A DNA stretch of 64,000 bases, taken from an uncultured bacterium (GTDB taxonomy: Bacteria; Chloroflexota; Anaerolineae; J036; Brachytrichaceae). Made by a program: the position numbers and the translations under genes. The first letter of the stretch is position 1. Each line of letters begins with the position of its first letter. Positions 15,037 through 24,346 of the stretch are shown here, in pieces. Below the pieces are notes generated by a model. That model made no database searches. It was not told where the DNA came from and was given only the letters and a program-made list of their open reading frames with translations. The stretch lies in contig CAIXPS010000011.1 in the NCBI GenBank assembly GCA_903921365.1, forward strand, positions 1 to 64,000, in the 5' to 3' direction.

Positions 15037-17418
15037 CTACAAGTTCTGCAACATCAATCCCGCGTAATCGATCAGCGAGTCGACCAGCTTGAGATCGGCG
15101 CGACCGTTCGCCAGTGTGAAGCGCGGGGCGGACGGGCTGAGCCGCGCCAGCATGGCGTTGGCCTTGTCCATCTGCAGGCGTATCGGGGCAATCCGATCGG
15201 GCTGACCCTTTGCGTCGTCGGCATGGGCGCCGCGACCCGACTGGATGGCGTCGTCGATCTGCTTGCGCATGGACGCCGCGTGTTCCTCGACGCGCTTCTG
15301 CTCCGCGAGGAACCCGTCGCGATCCTGCTTCAGCCGCAGGAGGTAGTTGCGCGTCTCGGCCATCAAGCGGTTGCCGGCATCGAGCCGCGACTGCGCTTCG
15401 CGCAGTGGCGCATCAGTCGCCTGATCCATGAAGACGCTGATCCACGCCTGCATGTCGTTGTGGAAACGCCCATCCACCTGCAGGTCGAGCGTCCCGGTCG
15501 CGGCCAGTTCCTTCAACTCTGTCTTGACGCCATCGAATGACTGTCGCAGTGCGCCCATTTGCTTCAACAGGTCGGCGCGTTGATCCTTGTAGCCGGTGAC
15601 GAAACCGCGCATCTGATCCAGCGCGCCCCCGGCTTCGCTCTTTAGCGCAGCGTAGTTCACCCGGTCGCCTTCAGGCCGGGCTAGCTCGCGCGCCAGTCCA
15701 TCGCGGCGCGCCTGGAAACCGGCCACAGTGGCGAGCATGGACGCGTCCCAACCCTCTGCGGCGCTCACACACGCGGACATCAGGTCGTCGATCTGACTCA
15801 GCGTCGCCTGCGCCACCTGCCGGTCGGCATCCTTCTGCGCCAGTGCGCCGGCCACTTTGTCACAATATTGAATCAACAGAGTCTGTGATTGCAGCGAGTG
15901 CTCCATCAGCCCGGCCAGCGCTCCCAACTGGCTTTGCTTTGGCCGGGTGAGTTGCACGGCAAACAAACGCCATTCGGCCAGCACGCCGGCGCGTTGTGTG
16001 CTGATCACATCGGGTGAGATGGGCTGGCTATAAGAGGGGTGGATCGTTGCCAGCGCCACCGCCAAGTCGACCGCCCGTTTGCTCGCGCCATCTACGCTGA
16101 CCGGATTGATCTTTGCCTGCAGTGCGGCAAAGGCCGCGGCGCGTGCCGTGAAAGAGTTGCGCGCAGCTTCGACTTCGATAAGCTTGACGTCAAAGTCGCG
16201 TTTGATCTGGTTCGCCTCGGTCAACTCCATCAAGTCCTCGGACAGCCGCAGGTCGTCAAGCTTGCGAAGCAACTTCCGCGCCGACTCCATCAGCGAATCG
16301 CTGACGTCCATCTCGTATGTCTGGCGCGCCGCAGCCAACTCGGTTTCGTAGCTGACGAGGATGCCGTAAGCCTGCGCGTATATATCGCTCGCTTTCCCGC
16401 GCCACAACTTGATCTGCTCCAGCGTGTTGTGCTGCGCCTGAATCTCGATCGGGAGTAGCTGCGCCTGATCGAGCGCGGGCTGAACCTTCCGCGCCTTCAG
16501 CATTTTTTCGATCTGGTTCAGTTGTTTCTTCAGCGCCAGCGCCTTCGTCGACAGTTGCGGGAATGCGCCGTGCTTCTTTGAATCGGCCGCCAGTGCCTGT
16601 TCGAATCGCGTGTACAGACGCAGCGCGACCTGCAACGCGTAGTTGGCGTCCTGCGCGGGCGACGGACGCTGTTGCATCTTTTTATCGACTTCGTCCAGAA
16701 TCCCCTTTAACTCGATATACCAGCGATGCGCATCCACCACGTTCTGGCGTGACGGATCATCGGCTGCCAGTAGGACATCCATCACCATTTCGAGCGATGT
16801 GATCGCGTCCGCCAGCGATGTGCCTTCGGTGATCAACGGGTTTCTCGGAGAAGTCTGGCTCTTGCGGCGCGCTTCCAGTTCGGAAGCCCGTGTGCGCATT
16901 TCCTCGATCAGGCGCTTCTGCTGGCGACCGAGCACGGCGATCTCGGAGTTGATGACCAAAATCTTCTGGTTTGCCGTGCTCACTTCATCTAAGTTGTTGG
17001 CAACGCGTTTGATCTCGATCGCGTGACGAATCCAGCCAATAATCTCCAGTAGCGGCGGGACGATAAAATAACGATTCCTTGCTGGTTTTTTCTGGATGTC
17101 GCGCCGGCTGCACTGATCGGCGGTTTTGGCGGTTTTCCCAGCAAGATCGCAGGCGTGCTTCACGATCCTGCGCGCTCGGTCTATCGGATTTTTATAGGGA
17201 GGTTCGCCGGCCAGTTCAGTGCGGTCGTAGTAGCGCTTCATGCTTGCCACGGTCTGTTGCCAAGTTACTGCTGTCTCGGCCAGCTCACGCGCTTCCTTAC
17301 GCCAGGCGGCAACATACTTGTGTGCATACTGCAACGCGAAGTACATCACCAGTGTCCACAGGCCGTAGATCGCCAGAATACCAACGACAATGATGATGAT
17401 TTTTTCCAGCTCAGTCAT
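15037..17418 (-). CDS. Large membrane-anchored coiled-coil protein, function unknown
   Basis: From ATG 17418 the protein has 793 residues. Residues ~5-30 form one transmembrane segment (EKIIIIVVGILAIYGLWTL). The rest is highly charged, alanine/leucine/glutamine-rich helix with heptad-like patterns, for example LDEVSTANQKILVINSEIAV and QQKRLIEEMRTRASELEARR, so it should form long coiled coils. No catalytic motif was recognised. The open frame continues upstream to 17835 but that part lies over the divergent protease promoter and lacks a ribosome site. It is head-to-head with the M16 protease gene, 130 bases apart. Confidence 0.7.
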   Translation of the reverse strand: MTELEKIIIIVVGILAIYGLWTLVMYFALQYAHKYVAAWRKEARELAETAVTWQQTVASMKRYYDRTELAGEPPYKNPIDRARRIVKHACDLAGKTAKTADQCSRRDIQKKPARNRYFIVPPLLEIIGWIRHAIEIKRVANNLDEVSTANQKILVINSEIAVLGRQQKRLIEEMRTRASELEARRKSQTSPRNPLITEGTSLADAITSLEMVMDVLLAADDPSRQNVVDAHRWYIELKGILDEVDKKMQQRPSPAQDANYALQVALRLYTRFEQALAADSKKHGAFPQLSTKALALKKQLNQIEKMLKARKVQPALDQAQLLPIEIQAQHNTLEQIKLWRGKASDIYAQAYGILVSYETELAAARQTYEMDVSDSLMESARKLLRKLDDLRLSEDLMELTEANQIKRDFDVKLIEVEAARNSFTARAAAFAALQAKINPVSVDGASKRAVDLAVALATIHPSYSQPISPDVISTQRAGVLAEWRLFAVQLTRPKQSQLGALAGLMEHSLQSQTLLIQYCDKVAGALAQKDADRQVAQATLSQIDDLMSACVSAAEGWDASMLATVAGFQARRDGLARELARPEGDRVNYAALKSEAGGALDQMRGFVTGYKDQRADLLKQMGALRQSFDGVKTELKELAATGTLDLQVDGRFHNDMQAWISVFMDQATDAPLREAQSRLDAGNRLMAETRNYLLRLKQDRDGFLAEQKRVEEHAASMRKQIDDAIQSGRGAHADDAKGQPDRIAPIRLQMDKANAMLARLSPSAPRFTLANGRADLKLVDSLIDYAGLMLQNL

Positions 17419-17548
17419 GATGCGCAACCCGGTTTGTGTATCCAGAACGCGAAGGCTTGATATCAGTATTGTACTCACTTCAGCGTTCTTTGTGGCTCGT
17501 CGTCCGCGCGGTTCTTTGCCGCGCGTCGTGATGATAAGATACGCATCA

Positions 17549-20464
17549 ATGTCTATTAATGATTTTGAACTGATTACTGAACGCCAGATTCCGGAGATCA
17601 ACACCCGCGCCAAGCTGTATCGACACATCATAACCGGCGCCCAGTTACTCTCAATGGAAAATGACGATGAGAACAAGGTCTTCGGCGTCACCTTCGCCAC
17701 GCCCCCGGCTGACTCCACCGGCATTTCGCACATCATGGAACACTCGGTGCTGTGCGGTTCGCGCAAGTACCCGGTGAAAGAGCCATTCGTCGAACTCATC
17801 AAAGGGTCGCTCAATACCTTCCTCAACGCTTTCACCTATCCCGACAAGACCTGCTATCCGGTGGCAAGCCAGAACCTGCAGGACTTCTACAACCTGATCG
17901 ACGTATACCTGGATGCAGTGCTTTACCCGCGCATCACGCCGGAGACGCTGATGCAGGAAGGCTGGCATTACGAACTTGAGAGCCCCGCTGGCGTGATGAC
18001 GTACAAGGGCGTGGTGTTCAACGAGATGAAAGGCGCATACAGTTCGCCCGACAGCCTGCTGGGCCGCTACATCCAGCACTCGCTATTCCCCAACAACGCC
18101 TACGGCGTCGACTCGGGCGGCGACCCGCGCCACATCCCCGATCTGACGTATGCGCAATTCAAGCAGTTCCATGAGACGTACTATCACCCTTCAAACTCAT
18201 TCATCTACTTCTATGGCAACGACGACCCGGCCCATCGCTTCGAGGCGGTGCAGACCTACTTGAAGGACTTCGCCCGCATCGAAGTTGACTCGCGCGTTGG
18301 ACTGCAGGCGCCCTTCACGGAGCCGCGCCGTCTGGTCATCGGTTACGATGCCGGTGAAGAAGCCGGGGACGGCAACAAGAAAGGCATGGTGTCGGTCAAT
18401 TGGCTGCTCGCCGAGAACCGTGACGTGGAGGCGGCGCTTGCACAGAGCATTCTGGCGCACATCCTCGTCGGCACGTCGGCCTCGCCATTGCGCAAGACGT
18501 TGATCGATTCTGGTCTGGGCGAGGATGTCACCGGCGGCGCCGAAGATGAGCTGCGCCAGTTGACCTTCTCGGCCGGGTTGAAGGGCATCGCGCCGGATGA
18601 CGCGAGCAAGGTCGAAGGCTTGATCCTGGACACGTTGGCGCAAATCGCGCGCGACGGCATCGACCGCGAGATGGTCGAAGCGTCGCTCAACACGATCGAG
18701 TTCCGTCTGCGCGAGTACAACACCGGCGGTTTCCCGCGCGGGCTCGCGATGATGCTCGGCGCACTCGCCACCTGGCTGCACGGCAATGACCCGACGCTCA
18801 CCCTCGCCTTCGAGGCGCCACTGGCATCAATCAAGCAGAAGCTCGCCGCTGATAGCCGCTTCTTCGAGAAGCTGATCGAGGCTTCCTTCCTGAACAATAC
18901 GCACCGGACAACCGTGCTGCTGAAGCCTGACCCGGAAGTGCGCCCGCAAACTGAAGCCGCGGAACGCGCGCGGCTCGATCAGGCGCGCGCCAGCATGACC
19001 GACATGGACATCCAGCGCGTGATCGAAGAGACGCGCGTGCTCAAAGAGAAGCAAGCCGCGCCGGATTCGCCCGAAGCGCTGGCGACCATCCCGCGGTTGA
19101 AGCTGGCCGACCTGGATAAACAGAACAAGCGCATCCCGCTGGACGCCTCAGAGACACAGGGCGTCAAGGTGCTGTATCACGACCTATTCACCAACGGTAT
19201 TACCTACCTGGACGTGGGCTTTAACCTGCGCCAGTTGCCGCAAGAGTTCCTGCCCTATGTGACCCTGTTCGGGCGCGCATTAATCGGACTGGGCACCGCG
19301 ACCGAAGACTTCGTCAAGCTGTCGCGGCGCATTGGACGCAAGACCGGCGGCATCCGCAGTGCCAACTTCACCTCGGCGGTTCAGAAGTCCGACGATGCCG
19401 CAGCGTGGCTATTCCTGCGCGGCAAAGCCACCGTCGCGCAAACCGGCGATATGCTCGCGATCCTGAAGGACGTGCTGCTCACCGCCAAACTTGACAACCG
19501 CGAGCGCTTCCGTCAGATCGTGCTGGAGGAGAAGGCGGGACAGGAGGCCGGGCTGGCGCCGGGCGGCCATCGCGTGGTGAATACGCGGTTGAAGGCGCGC
19601 TTCAGCCAGTCCGACTGGGCGAGTGAGCAGATGGGCGGGTTGACCTATCTGTTCTTCCTGCGCAAGCTGGCTGAGCAGATCGATCAGGACTGGGGCGGCG
19701 TGCTGGCGAAACTCGAAGCAATCCGCGGTTATCTGGTCAACCGCTCAAACGCGCTGGTCAATCTCACGCTTGACAGCGCCAACTACCAGACTATCCAGCC
19801 GCTGTTGGCTGACTTCCTGCTGCAGTTGCCCGCGCAGCCAATATCGCCCGCCACATGGACGCCGGACGCAACCTCTGCGCCAGAAGGACTCACCATCCCC
19901 ACGCAGGTCAACTATGTCGCCAAGGGCACGAACCTGTACAAGCTGGGCTACAAACTGCACGGATCGGCGCTCGTGATACAGAATCTGTTGCGAACCACGT
20001 GGTTGTGGGAGCGCGTGCGCGTGCAGGGCGGCGCTTATGGCGGGTTCTGCACATTTGACCATCGATCGGGCACGTTTACGTTTGTGTCGTATCGCGACCC
20101 GAACCTGCTCGCGACACTTGACATCTACGACAAGACCGCGGACTTCCTGCGCGAACTGGACTTGAGCGAGGACGAGGTGACGAAGGCCATCATCGGCGTC
20201 ATCGGCGAACTGGACGATTATCAGTTGCCGGATGCGAAGGGCTTCACGTCGCTGGCGCGCGCGCTGGCTGGCGACACCGAGGAAGGCCGCCAGAAGCTGC
20301 GCGACGAGGTGCTGGCGACGACGGTCGCCGATGTCAAAGCCTTTGCCAACGTGCTCGACCTGGTCAAACAGAATGGTCAGGTCGTCGTGCTCGGCTCCGA
20401 TCAGGCGATTACCGCCGCCAACGCGGAACGCCAGTTGGGCATGCAGGTCATCCGCGCGCTGTAG
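17549..20464 (+). CDS. M16 family metallopeptidase, PreP-like (M16C)
   Basis: The 971-residue protein carries the inverted zinc motif H-x-x-E-H (His61, Glu64, His65 in SHIMEHSVLCG) and the distal ligand Glu159 in FNEMKGAYSSPDSLL. Its length, the M16C-associated middle region and the inactive C-terminal half match the presequence protease/falcilysin group, which degrades short peptides inside a closed chamber. ATG 17549 gives SINDFELITERQ, the normal family start; upstream codons are shadow. A TAAGAT box at 17535-17540 lies eight bases before the ATG, so the transcript may be leaderless. Confidence 0.9.
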   Translation: MSINDFELITERQIPEINTRAKLYRHIITGAQLLSMENDDENKVFGVTFATPPADSTGISHIMEHSVLCGSRKYPVKEPFVELIKGSLNTFLNAFTYPDKTCYPVASQNLQDFYNLIDVYLDAVLYPRITPETLMQEGWHYELESPAGVMTYKGVVFNEMKGAYSSPDSLLGRYIQHSLFPNNAYGVDSGGDPRHIPDLTYAQFKQFHETYYHPSNSFIYFYGNDDPAHRFEAVQTYLKDFARIEVDSRVGLQAPFTEPRRLVIGYDAGEEAGDGNKKGMVSVNWLLAENRDVEAALAQSILAHILVGTSASPLRKTLIDSGLGEDVTGGAEDELRQLTFSAGLKGIAPDDASKVEGLILDTLAQIARDGIDREMVEASLNTIEFRLREYNTGGFPRGLAMMLGALATWLHGNDPTLTLAFEAPLASIKQKLAADSRFFEKLIEASFLNNTHRTTVLLKPDPEVRPQTEAAERARLDQARASMTDMDIQRVIEETRVLKEKQAAPDSPEALATIPRLKLADLDKQNKRIPLDASETQGVKVLYHDLFTNGITYLDVGFNLRQLPQEFLPYVTLFGRALIGLGTATEDFVKLSRRIGRKTGGIRSANFTSAVQKSDDAAAWLFLRGKATVAQTGDMLAILKDVLLTAKLDNRERFRQIVLEEKAGQEAGLAPGGHRVVNTRLKARFSQSDWASEQMGGLTYLFFLRKLAEQIDQDWGGVLAKLEAIRGYLVNRSNALVNLTLDSANYQTIQPLLADFLLQLPAQPISPATWTPDATSAPEGLTIPTQVNYVAKGTNLYKLGYKLHGSALVIQNLLRTTWLWERVRVQGGAYGGFCTFDHRSGTFTFVSYRDPNLLATLDIYDKTADFLRELDLSEDEVTKAIIGVIGELDDYQLPDAKGFTSLARALAGDTEEGRQKLRDEVLATTVADVKAFANVLDLVKQNGQVVVLGSDQAITAANAERQLGMQVIRAL

Positions 20465-20482
20465 CGCACAAATTTCGCGTTT

Positions 20483-20620
20483 CCCTGCGAAGGCCGTAGG
20501 TGCACACGAAACTTTACCGTCCAGACATCCTTCGCAGGGTTAGCGTCACGAGCAACCCTGCGACCTGCGCAGGCCGTAGGTGTGCCGGTTCCGTTGTCGT
20601 CAAGCCCAACCTTCGCAGGG
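20483..20620. repeat. Intergenic inverted-repeat element (CCCTGCGAAGG family)
   Basis: The 172-base gap 20465-20636 is filled by CCCTGCGAAGG (20483-20493) with its inverse CCTTCGCAGGG (20529-20539), and by a second unit ending in CCTTCGCAGGG (20610-20620). The string GGCCGTAGGTG is present twice (from 20492 and from 20572). A related pair with arms CCTTGCGAAGG/CCTTCGCAAGG occurs twice at 37147-37271. No gene is supported here. Confidence 0.7.
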
Positions 20621-20636
20621 TGCGATTGCTACCGAA

Positions 20637-21356
20637 TCACCGGATTTCCACGCTGAGCGTGTAGTTGACCGTGCTTGTGATACTGGGCACGACATCGATT
20701 ACATAGTACTGGCTGGAAGCGAGTTTGCCGTTCCATGTCACGGCGCCGCTCACCGCGCGCACCATCGGAACGCCGTCGGTCAGGCCATACACGGTAATAC
20801 CCACCTCGGTCGGCGAGACCAACGTGGCAGTCAGCGTCTGGTTAGCGCGTCCCCAGGCCATGTAACTGTTGATGCGATTGTCGGTAGTGTGGCCGGTGAC
20901 GGTCGTGGCATAGGCGCCGCGCTTAAACCGGAGGATGGCCGGCATTTCCACGTTTAACGAGAACACCGTGCTGATCGGGCCGGACACGCGAATGATATAG
21001 TCGCCTGATGCCGGCAAGGCGCGTTGCCACGTGGTCTTGCCGTCGCCGCGCCCCCACAACTGCGCCCGGTAATAGCGACGGAATACATGGAAGCTGGCGC
21101 TTGTGTTGTTGGCGGTGAGTGACGCCAGCATCGTGTAGCCGGCCGACCCACGCACCACAAAGTCCTGCCAGGCGCGCGTGGTCAGTTCGCCATCCACGAC
21201 TGCCGAAGTCGCCCCGGGCGCAAAGCTGACCCGCACAAGGTAGGGCATGGGAGCCTTTGCCTCGCTGGCGGCGCGAGAGGCATACACCGGCGACGCCCCC
21301 GCGGTGCTCAGAAGCATCACGACTGCTACGACACTGGAAACAATTCTTGCGAACAT
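20637..21356 (-). CDS. Secreted protein of unknown function with two PPC-like repeats
   Basis: The 239-residue protein starts with a clear signal peptide (IVSSVVAVVMLLSTAGASPVYA). The mature part appears to have two similar beta-rich halves, each with a W-x-x-x-L or N-G-K-L turn and a final DYIIRVSGP / YYVIDVVPS strand, the pattern of bacterial pre-peptidase C-terminal (PPC) domains. No enzyme motif is visible. It is a single gene, convergent with the M16 peptidase and downstream of the RNA-binding protein gene. Confidence 0.65.
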   Translation of the reverse strand: MFARIVSSVVAVVMLLSTAGASPVYASRAASEAKAPMPYLVRVSFAPGATSAVVDGELTTRAWQDFVVRGSAGYTMLASLTANNTSASFHVFRRYYRAQLWGRGDGKTTWQRALPASGDYIIRVSGPISTVFSLNVEMPAILRFKRGAYATTVTGHTTDNRINSYMAWGRANQTLTATLVSPTEVGITVYGLTDGVPMVRAVSGAVTWNGKLASSQYYVIDVVPSITSTVNYTLSVEIR

Positions 21357-21461
21357 TTAATACCCTCCAATCACTGAATTCATCGCCAGAAATGGGTTAA
21401 TCTGGCGCTCTAATGAAGTAGACGAAACTAAACACAGAAAAGTTCCATCGCTTGGGAAAAA

Positions 21462-21512
21462 GAACTCCAGGCACATCGCCTGACAAATGTCGGGCGCCTA
21501 TGCCTGGAGTTC
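21462..21512 (-). terminator. Intrinsic terminator of the RNA-binding protein gene
   Basis: On the minus strand GAACTCCAGGCA pairs with TGCCTGGAGTTC (12 bp, + arms 21462-21473 and 21501-21512), with extra pairs in the loop, followed by CTTTTTC. It starts about 30 bases after the stop of the RRM gene. Confidence 0.85.
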
Positions 21513-21540
21513 CGGAGTGCTTGAAAGGAAGGAAATTTCT

Positions 21541-21990
21541 CTAATAGCGCTGATCGCTGTTGCGGTTTCCGCCGCCGCGCCGATCGCCACGGTCGCGGTT
21601 GCCGCCACGGCTGTTGCCGCCGCCACTGCTGCGTTCACCGCCGCCAAATCCGCCGCCGCTGCTGCGTTCGCCACCACCGCCGAATCCACCGCTGCTGCGT
21701 TCACCGCCGCCGCTGAACCCACCACCGCCGCCGGTGCGTTGCTCCGGTGGCCGGGCTTCGTTGACGTTAAGTTGACGCCCGCCAAGCATCTGGCCGTTGC
21801 ACAGGGTGATGGCTTTCTGCGCATCCGCAGGGCTATCCATCTCCACAAAAGCGAAACCGCGCGGGCGCTCAGTAGCTCGATCCATCGGGATCGTTACCGC
21901 GCGAATGGCGCCTGCTTTACCAAAGAACTCGCGCAGATCTTCCTCGGTGACGCTATACGCCAGATTGCCAACGAACAACTTACTATTCAT
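21541..21990 (-). CDS. RNA-binding protein with RRM domain and RGG-rich tail
   Basis: The 149-residue protein is one RRM (residues 1-80) plus a Gly/Arg/Ser-rich tail. RNP2 is KLFVGNL and RNP1 is RGFAFVEM, both with the expected aromatics. The tail has about three copies of GGGERSSGG, then RGGNRDRGDRRGG. Bacterial RRM-RGG proteins of this size are RNA chaperones, often cold-induced, and common in cyanobacteria and Chloroflexota. The ATG has a strong AGGAGG site five bases upstream. Promoter (22077-22104) and terminator (21462-21512) show it is a single transcription unit. Confidence 0.92.
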   Translation of the reverse strand: MNSKLFVGNLAYSVTEEDLREFFGKAGAIRAVTIPMDRATERPRGFAFVEMDSPADAQKAITLCNGQMLGGRQLNVNEARPPEQRTGGGGGFSGGGERSSGGFGGGGERSSGGGFGGGERSSGGGNSRGGNRDRGDRRGGGNRNSDQRY

Positions 21991-22076
21991 CGATCCTCCT
22001 ACGATCGAAAGTGCCGCTGTCCGGGCCTATCCGGCGCGAGCGGTCAAAAAATGATACACCGTCTACAGACGGACAC

Positions 22077-22104
22077 ATTGTACACAGCCAGTTCAAATTG
22101 TCTA
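22077..22104 (-). promoter_or_regulatory. Promoter of the RRM protein gene
   Basis: Minus strand: -35 TAGACA (22099-22104), 16-base spacer, -10 TACAAT (22077-22082). The roughly 80-base leader contains a short palindrome, CCGTCTACAGACGG (22060-22073), near the transcript start, and an AGGAGG site next to the ATG. A structured leader is usual for cold-shock-type genes, but thermal control is inference. Confidence 0.6.
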
Positions 22105-22129
22105 TAGGTTTTTTGGAGATTTCGGCGCA

Positions 22130-22516
22130 TCACGATCGCGTCAGGTGTCCTGTGCGCTCGTCGCCCGAAAGGACGCTCGAGAACTGGTAATACACCAGTT
22201 CATGGTCAGCCCACAGGGTGTGTTCGATACCCCGAACGCACGCCACCATGTCACCCTGCTCCAGGCGCGCTACCTTGGTGACCCCGCCCGGCGTTCGCAA
22301 CGTGACGCGCGGCGTGCCGCTGACGAACCACCAGTACTCATCAAAGTCATGGTAGTGCAACTCCACCTCCGCGTTGGCGGGCAACCGGTATTGGTGGAAG
22401 GTTGACGCATCGACCAGATTGAGCATCTGTGCCAGTGCGCCGGTAATCCGTTGTCCCACACTCGTGTGAACCACGCAGAGGGTCGGATCGTCGATCTGGG
22501 TTGCTGGACTGAACAT
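22130..22516 (-). CDS. Cupin domain protein
   Basis: The 128-residue protein has a single cupin barrel: motif 1 is ELHYHDFDEYWWFVSGTPRV (metal-type histidines and Glu), motif 2 is LEQGDMVACVRGIEHTLWA with the conserved G-D-x-x-x...P/G-x-x-H pattern. It probably binds a metal and a small polar ligand; enzyme activity cannot be told. GAGGTG precedes the ATG. It follows the M14 carboxypeptidase gene by 21 bases, so it may share its message. Confidence 0.75.
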   Translation of the reverse strand: MFSPATQIDDPTLCVVHTSVGQRITGALAQMLNLVDASTFHQYRLPANAEVELHYHDFDEYWWFVSGTPRVTLRTPGGVTKVARLEQGDMVACVRGIEHTLWADHELVYYQFSSVLSGDERTGHLTRS

Positions 22517-22537
22517 AATTTACACCTCGCAATAACG

Positions 22538-24346
22538 CTAACGATAGACGAGTGGCAGGATGTACTGATGTGCAGGCATCAGCCAAATAGCTGTGACTGG
22601 CCCCCAGTAGCCGCCGGCACTGCGACCGTGGATGTACACCAGATGTCGCCCTATACTTAGTGCGCTCGTGTTCACTGTCGCGCTCACGGTCACGCTGTTC
22701 GATCCAAACGCGCCCGATTGCGCGCTTTGCGCGCTCATTGATATCGGAACAGTGCCGGTGACCCACGGCGGCGCGTCGATGGTATATTCTGCCGCGCTCA
22801 CCGGTTGTGGTGTGGGACGGTCATAACCGCTGTTGCCTAGCAGGTCGCTGGCAATCGTTGCTGTGATCACCACCGTATTTCCGGCGAGTGTGACCACCGT
22901 CGTCACCGGTGTCGCGACAGTCGGGCCAAGCCCCATGCTATAGGGTTGCCGCGCCGTCTTGGCCTCATACAAAAACGCCGGCCAGTTGAGCGGCCAGAAC
23001 GTGCCGTCCTGGCACGAGTAGGCAGGTGAGAAATCGCTGCACGCTCCGTTGACTGGCCCAATCTCAAAGGTGAAACCCGGGATGCCCAGCACGCCATAGG
23101 CCCAGTCATCTGTCGTGCCACTAGCAGCGTAGAGTGCTTCACTTGCCTGACCGGTGAGGTAGCCGTTGAAGTAACTCATATGGAAGGCCATCGCGCGCAA
23201 CGCGGCATCGTTGGGCGCGCGCAGGCCAGCTGGACATGCTATCCCTGAGCATTCTGTCCAGCCCCACGGTAACAACACCAGGTCGCTGTAACTGTGCAGT
23301 GTCAGCATCGCGCCGGTGGTAGTGATGGGCGCGGCATCTGTGTCCAGCGGCCCGCGTTGATCGCGGAACAGGGCTTGCATCAATGCTTCGAGCGCGGATT
23401 CTTCCGGTTCGGATGCGGGGCTTGGCCCCATGTAGATTTCATCACAGGGAGTGCCGGTTGAGCCCGACACACCCCATTTGAAGCCGGCGTTGCGGTTCAA
23501 ATCGGCGCCAAAGACGCTGTATGGACAGTAAGTCATGTTGGCATTCTTGCGCTGAAAGGAATTCGTTGTTTCAACGATAGCCCGGCCATCAGGGTTCGTA
23601 ACCGGCACGACCCACATCTCGCTCGTGTTCAACAACGCGGTGATGTCGGGATCGACGCCATATTGGTTCACCAGCAGGTCAATCCAGCGCCACGCCATTT
23701 CAGCGGTCGTCAACTCGCGCGCGTGAATTGCGGCCATCATGAAGAATCGTGGTTTCGAGCCGCCGGGTTGCAGTTCACAATCGCCCGGTTGCAGCTTCGT
23801 GATGCAGATCGCGCGCAGGTCATAACCGCTGGACGCCGATTGCGCGCGTTGCCATGTCACGCCATAGGTCGTTGTGATTGCCAGATTCGGGTGCAGCGCG
23901 ACGATGTCGTCCATGTGCTGATAGTGCTCAACAATCGTGTGGTAGCCGCCATTGTAGGTCTGCGGAGCGAACGGCGACGCCAGCGTCGTGACATGATCCA
24001 CTTCGACGGTGAACCCGCTGGATCGCAACTGTGCGGCAGTGGCATCGTTGCCCTGTGCGAGTATGTAATCCATTCCATTGGCGTGTCCGCGTGCTTCGAG
24101 CACGTCCCACCCGCCTGAAATCAGGCGAGTCACATCAGCCGGCGAAGCGACGTACACACGCCATGTGGTGATTGGTGGTATTGATGGTGTTAAAGGTGTT
24201 AAAGGTGTTGAAGTTAAGGGGCGTGACACGGTCGCGCTCGCAGTCATCGTGCCGCTGGTCGCGCCAGACAGGGCGCATGTCAGACTGATCGCGCAGGCGA
24301 ATGCGACTGCGCGCCTAAAGAGGTGAAGAAATGGTTGATGGCTCAT
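22538..24346 (-). CDS. Secreted zinc carboxypeptidase (peptidase M14)
   Basis: The 602-residue protein has a signal peptide (AVAFACAISLTCALSGA). The M14 ligands are His208 and Glu211 (IHARELTTAE) and His351 (TLHSYSDL); Glu428 (FTFEIGP) is the catalytic base. GADLNRNAGFKWG supplies the substrate-binding Asn-Arg. A C-terminal beta-domain follows and the protein ends HQYILPLVYR, a tail shared with other secreted proteins here. It should trim C-terminal residues from peptides outside the cell. Its ATG overlaps the stop of the isopentenyl phosphate kinase gene (ATGA at 24343-24346). Confidence 0.88.
   Translation of the reverse strand: MSHQPFLHLFRRAVAFACAISLTCALSGATSGTMTASATVSRPLTSTPLTPLTPSIPPITTWRVYVASPADVTRLISGGWDVLEARGHANGMDYILAQGNDATAAQLRSSGFTVEVDHVTTLASPFAPQTYNGGYHTIVEHYQHMDDIVALHPNLAITTTYGVTWQRAQSASSGYDLRAICITKLQPGDCELQPGGSKPRFFMMAAIHARELTTAEMAWRWIDLLVNQYGVDPDITALLNTSEMWVVPVTNPDGRAIVETTNSFQRKNANMTYCPYSVFGADLNRNAGFKWGVSGSTGTPCDEIYMGPSPASEPEESALEALMQALFRDQRGPLDTDAAPITTTGAMLTLHSYSDLVLLPWGWTECSGIACPAGLRAPNDAALRAMAFHMSYFNGYLTGQASEALYAASGTTDDWAYGVLGIPGFTFEIGPVNGACSDFSPAYSCQDGTFWPLNWPAFLYEAKTARQPYSMGLGPTVATPVTTVVTLAGNTVVITATIASDLLGNSGYDRPTPQPVSAAEYTIDAPPWVTGTVPISMSAQSAQSGAFGSNSVTVSATVNTSALSIGRHLVYIHGRSAGGYWGPVTAIWLMPAHQYILPLVYR

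Noticed and set aside
17419-17835. Upstream extension of the coiled-coil protein frame.
   Set aside because: It covers the start of the M16 gene on the other strand, lacks a ribosome site and precedes the clear membrane-anchor start.
21487-22107. Long Ala-rich plus-strand frame over the RRM gene.
   Set aside because: It is the shadow of the Gly/Arg/Ser-rich tail; the minus-strand RRM gene has promoter and terminator.
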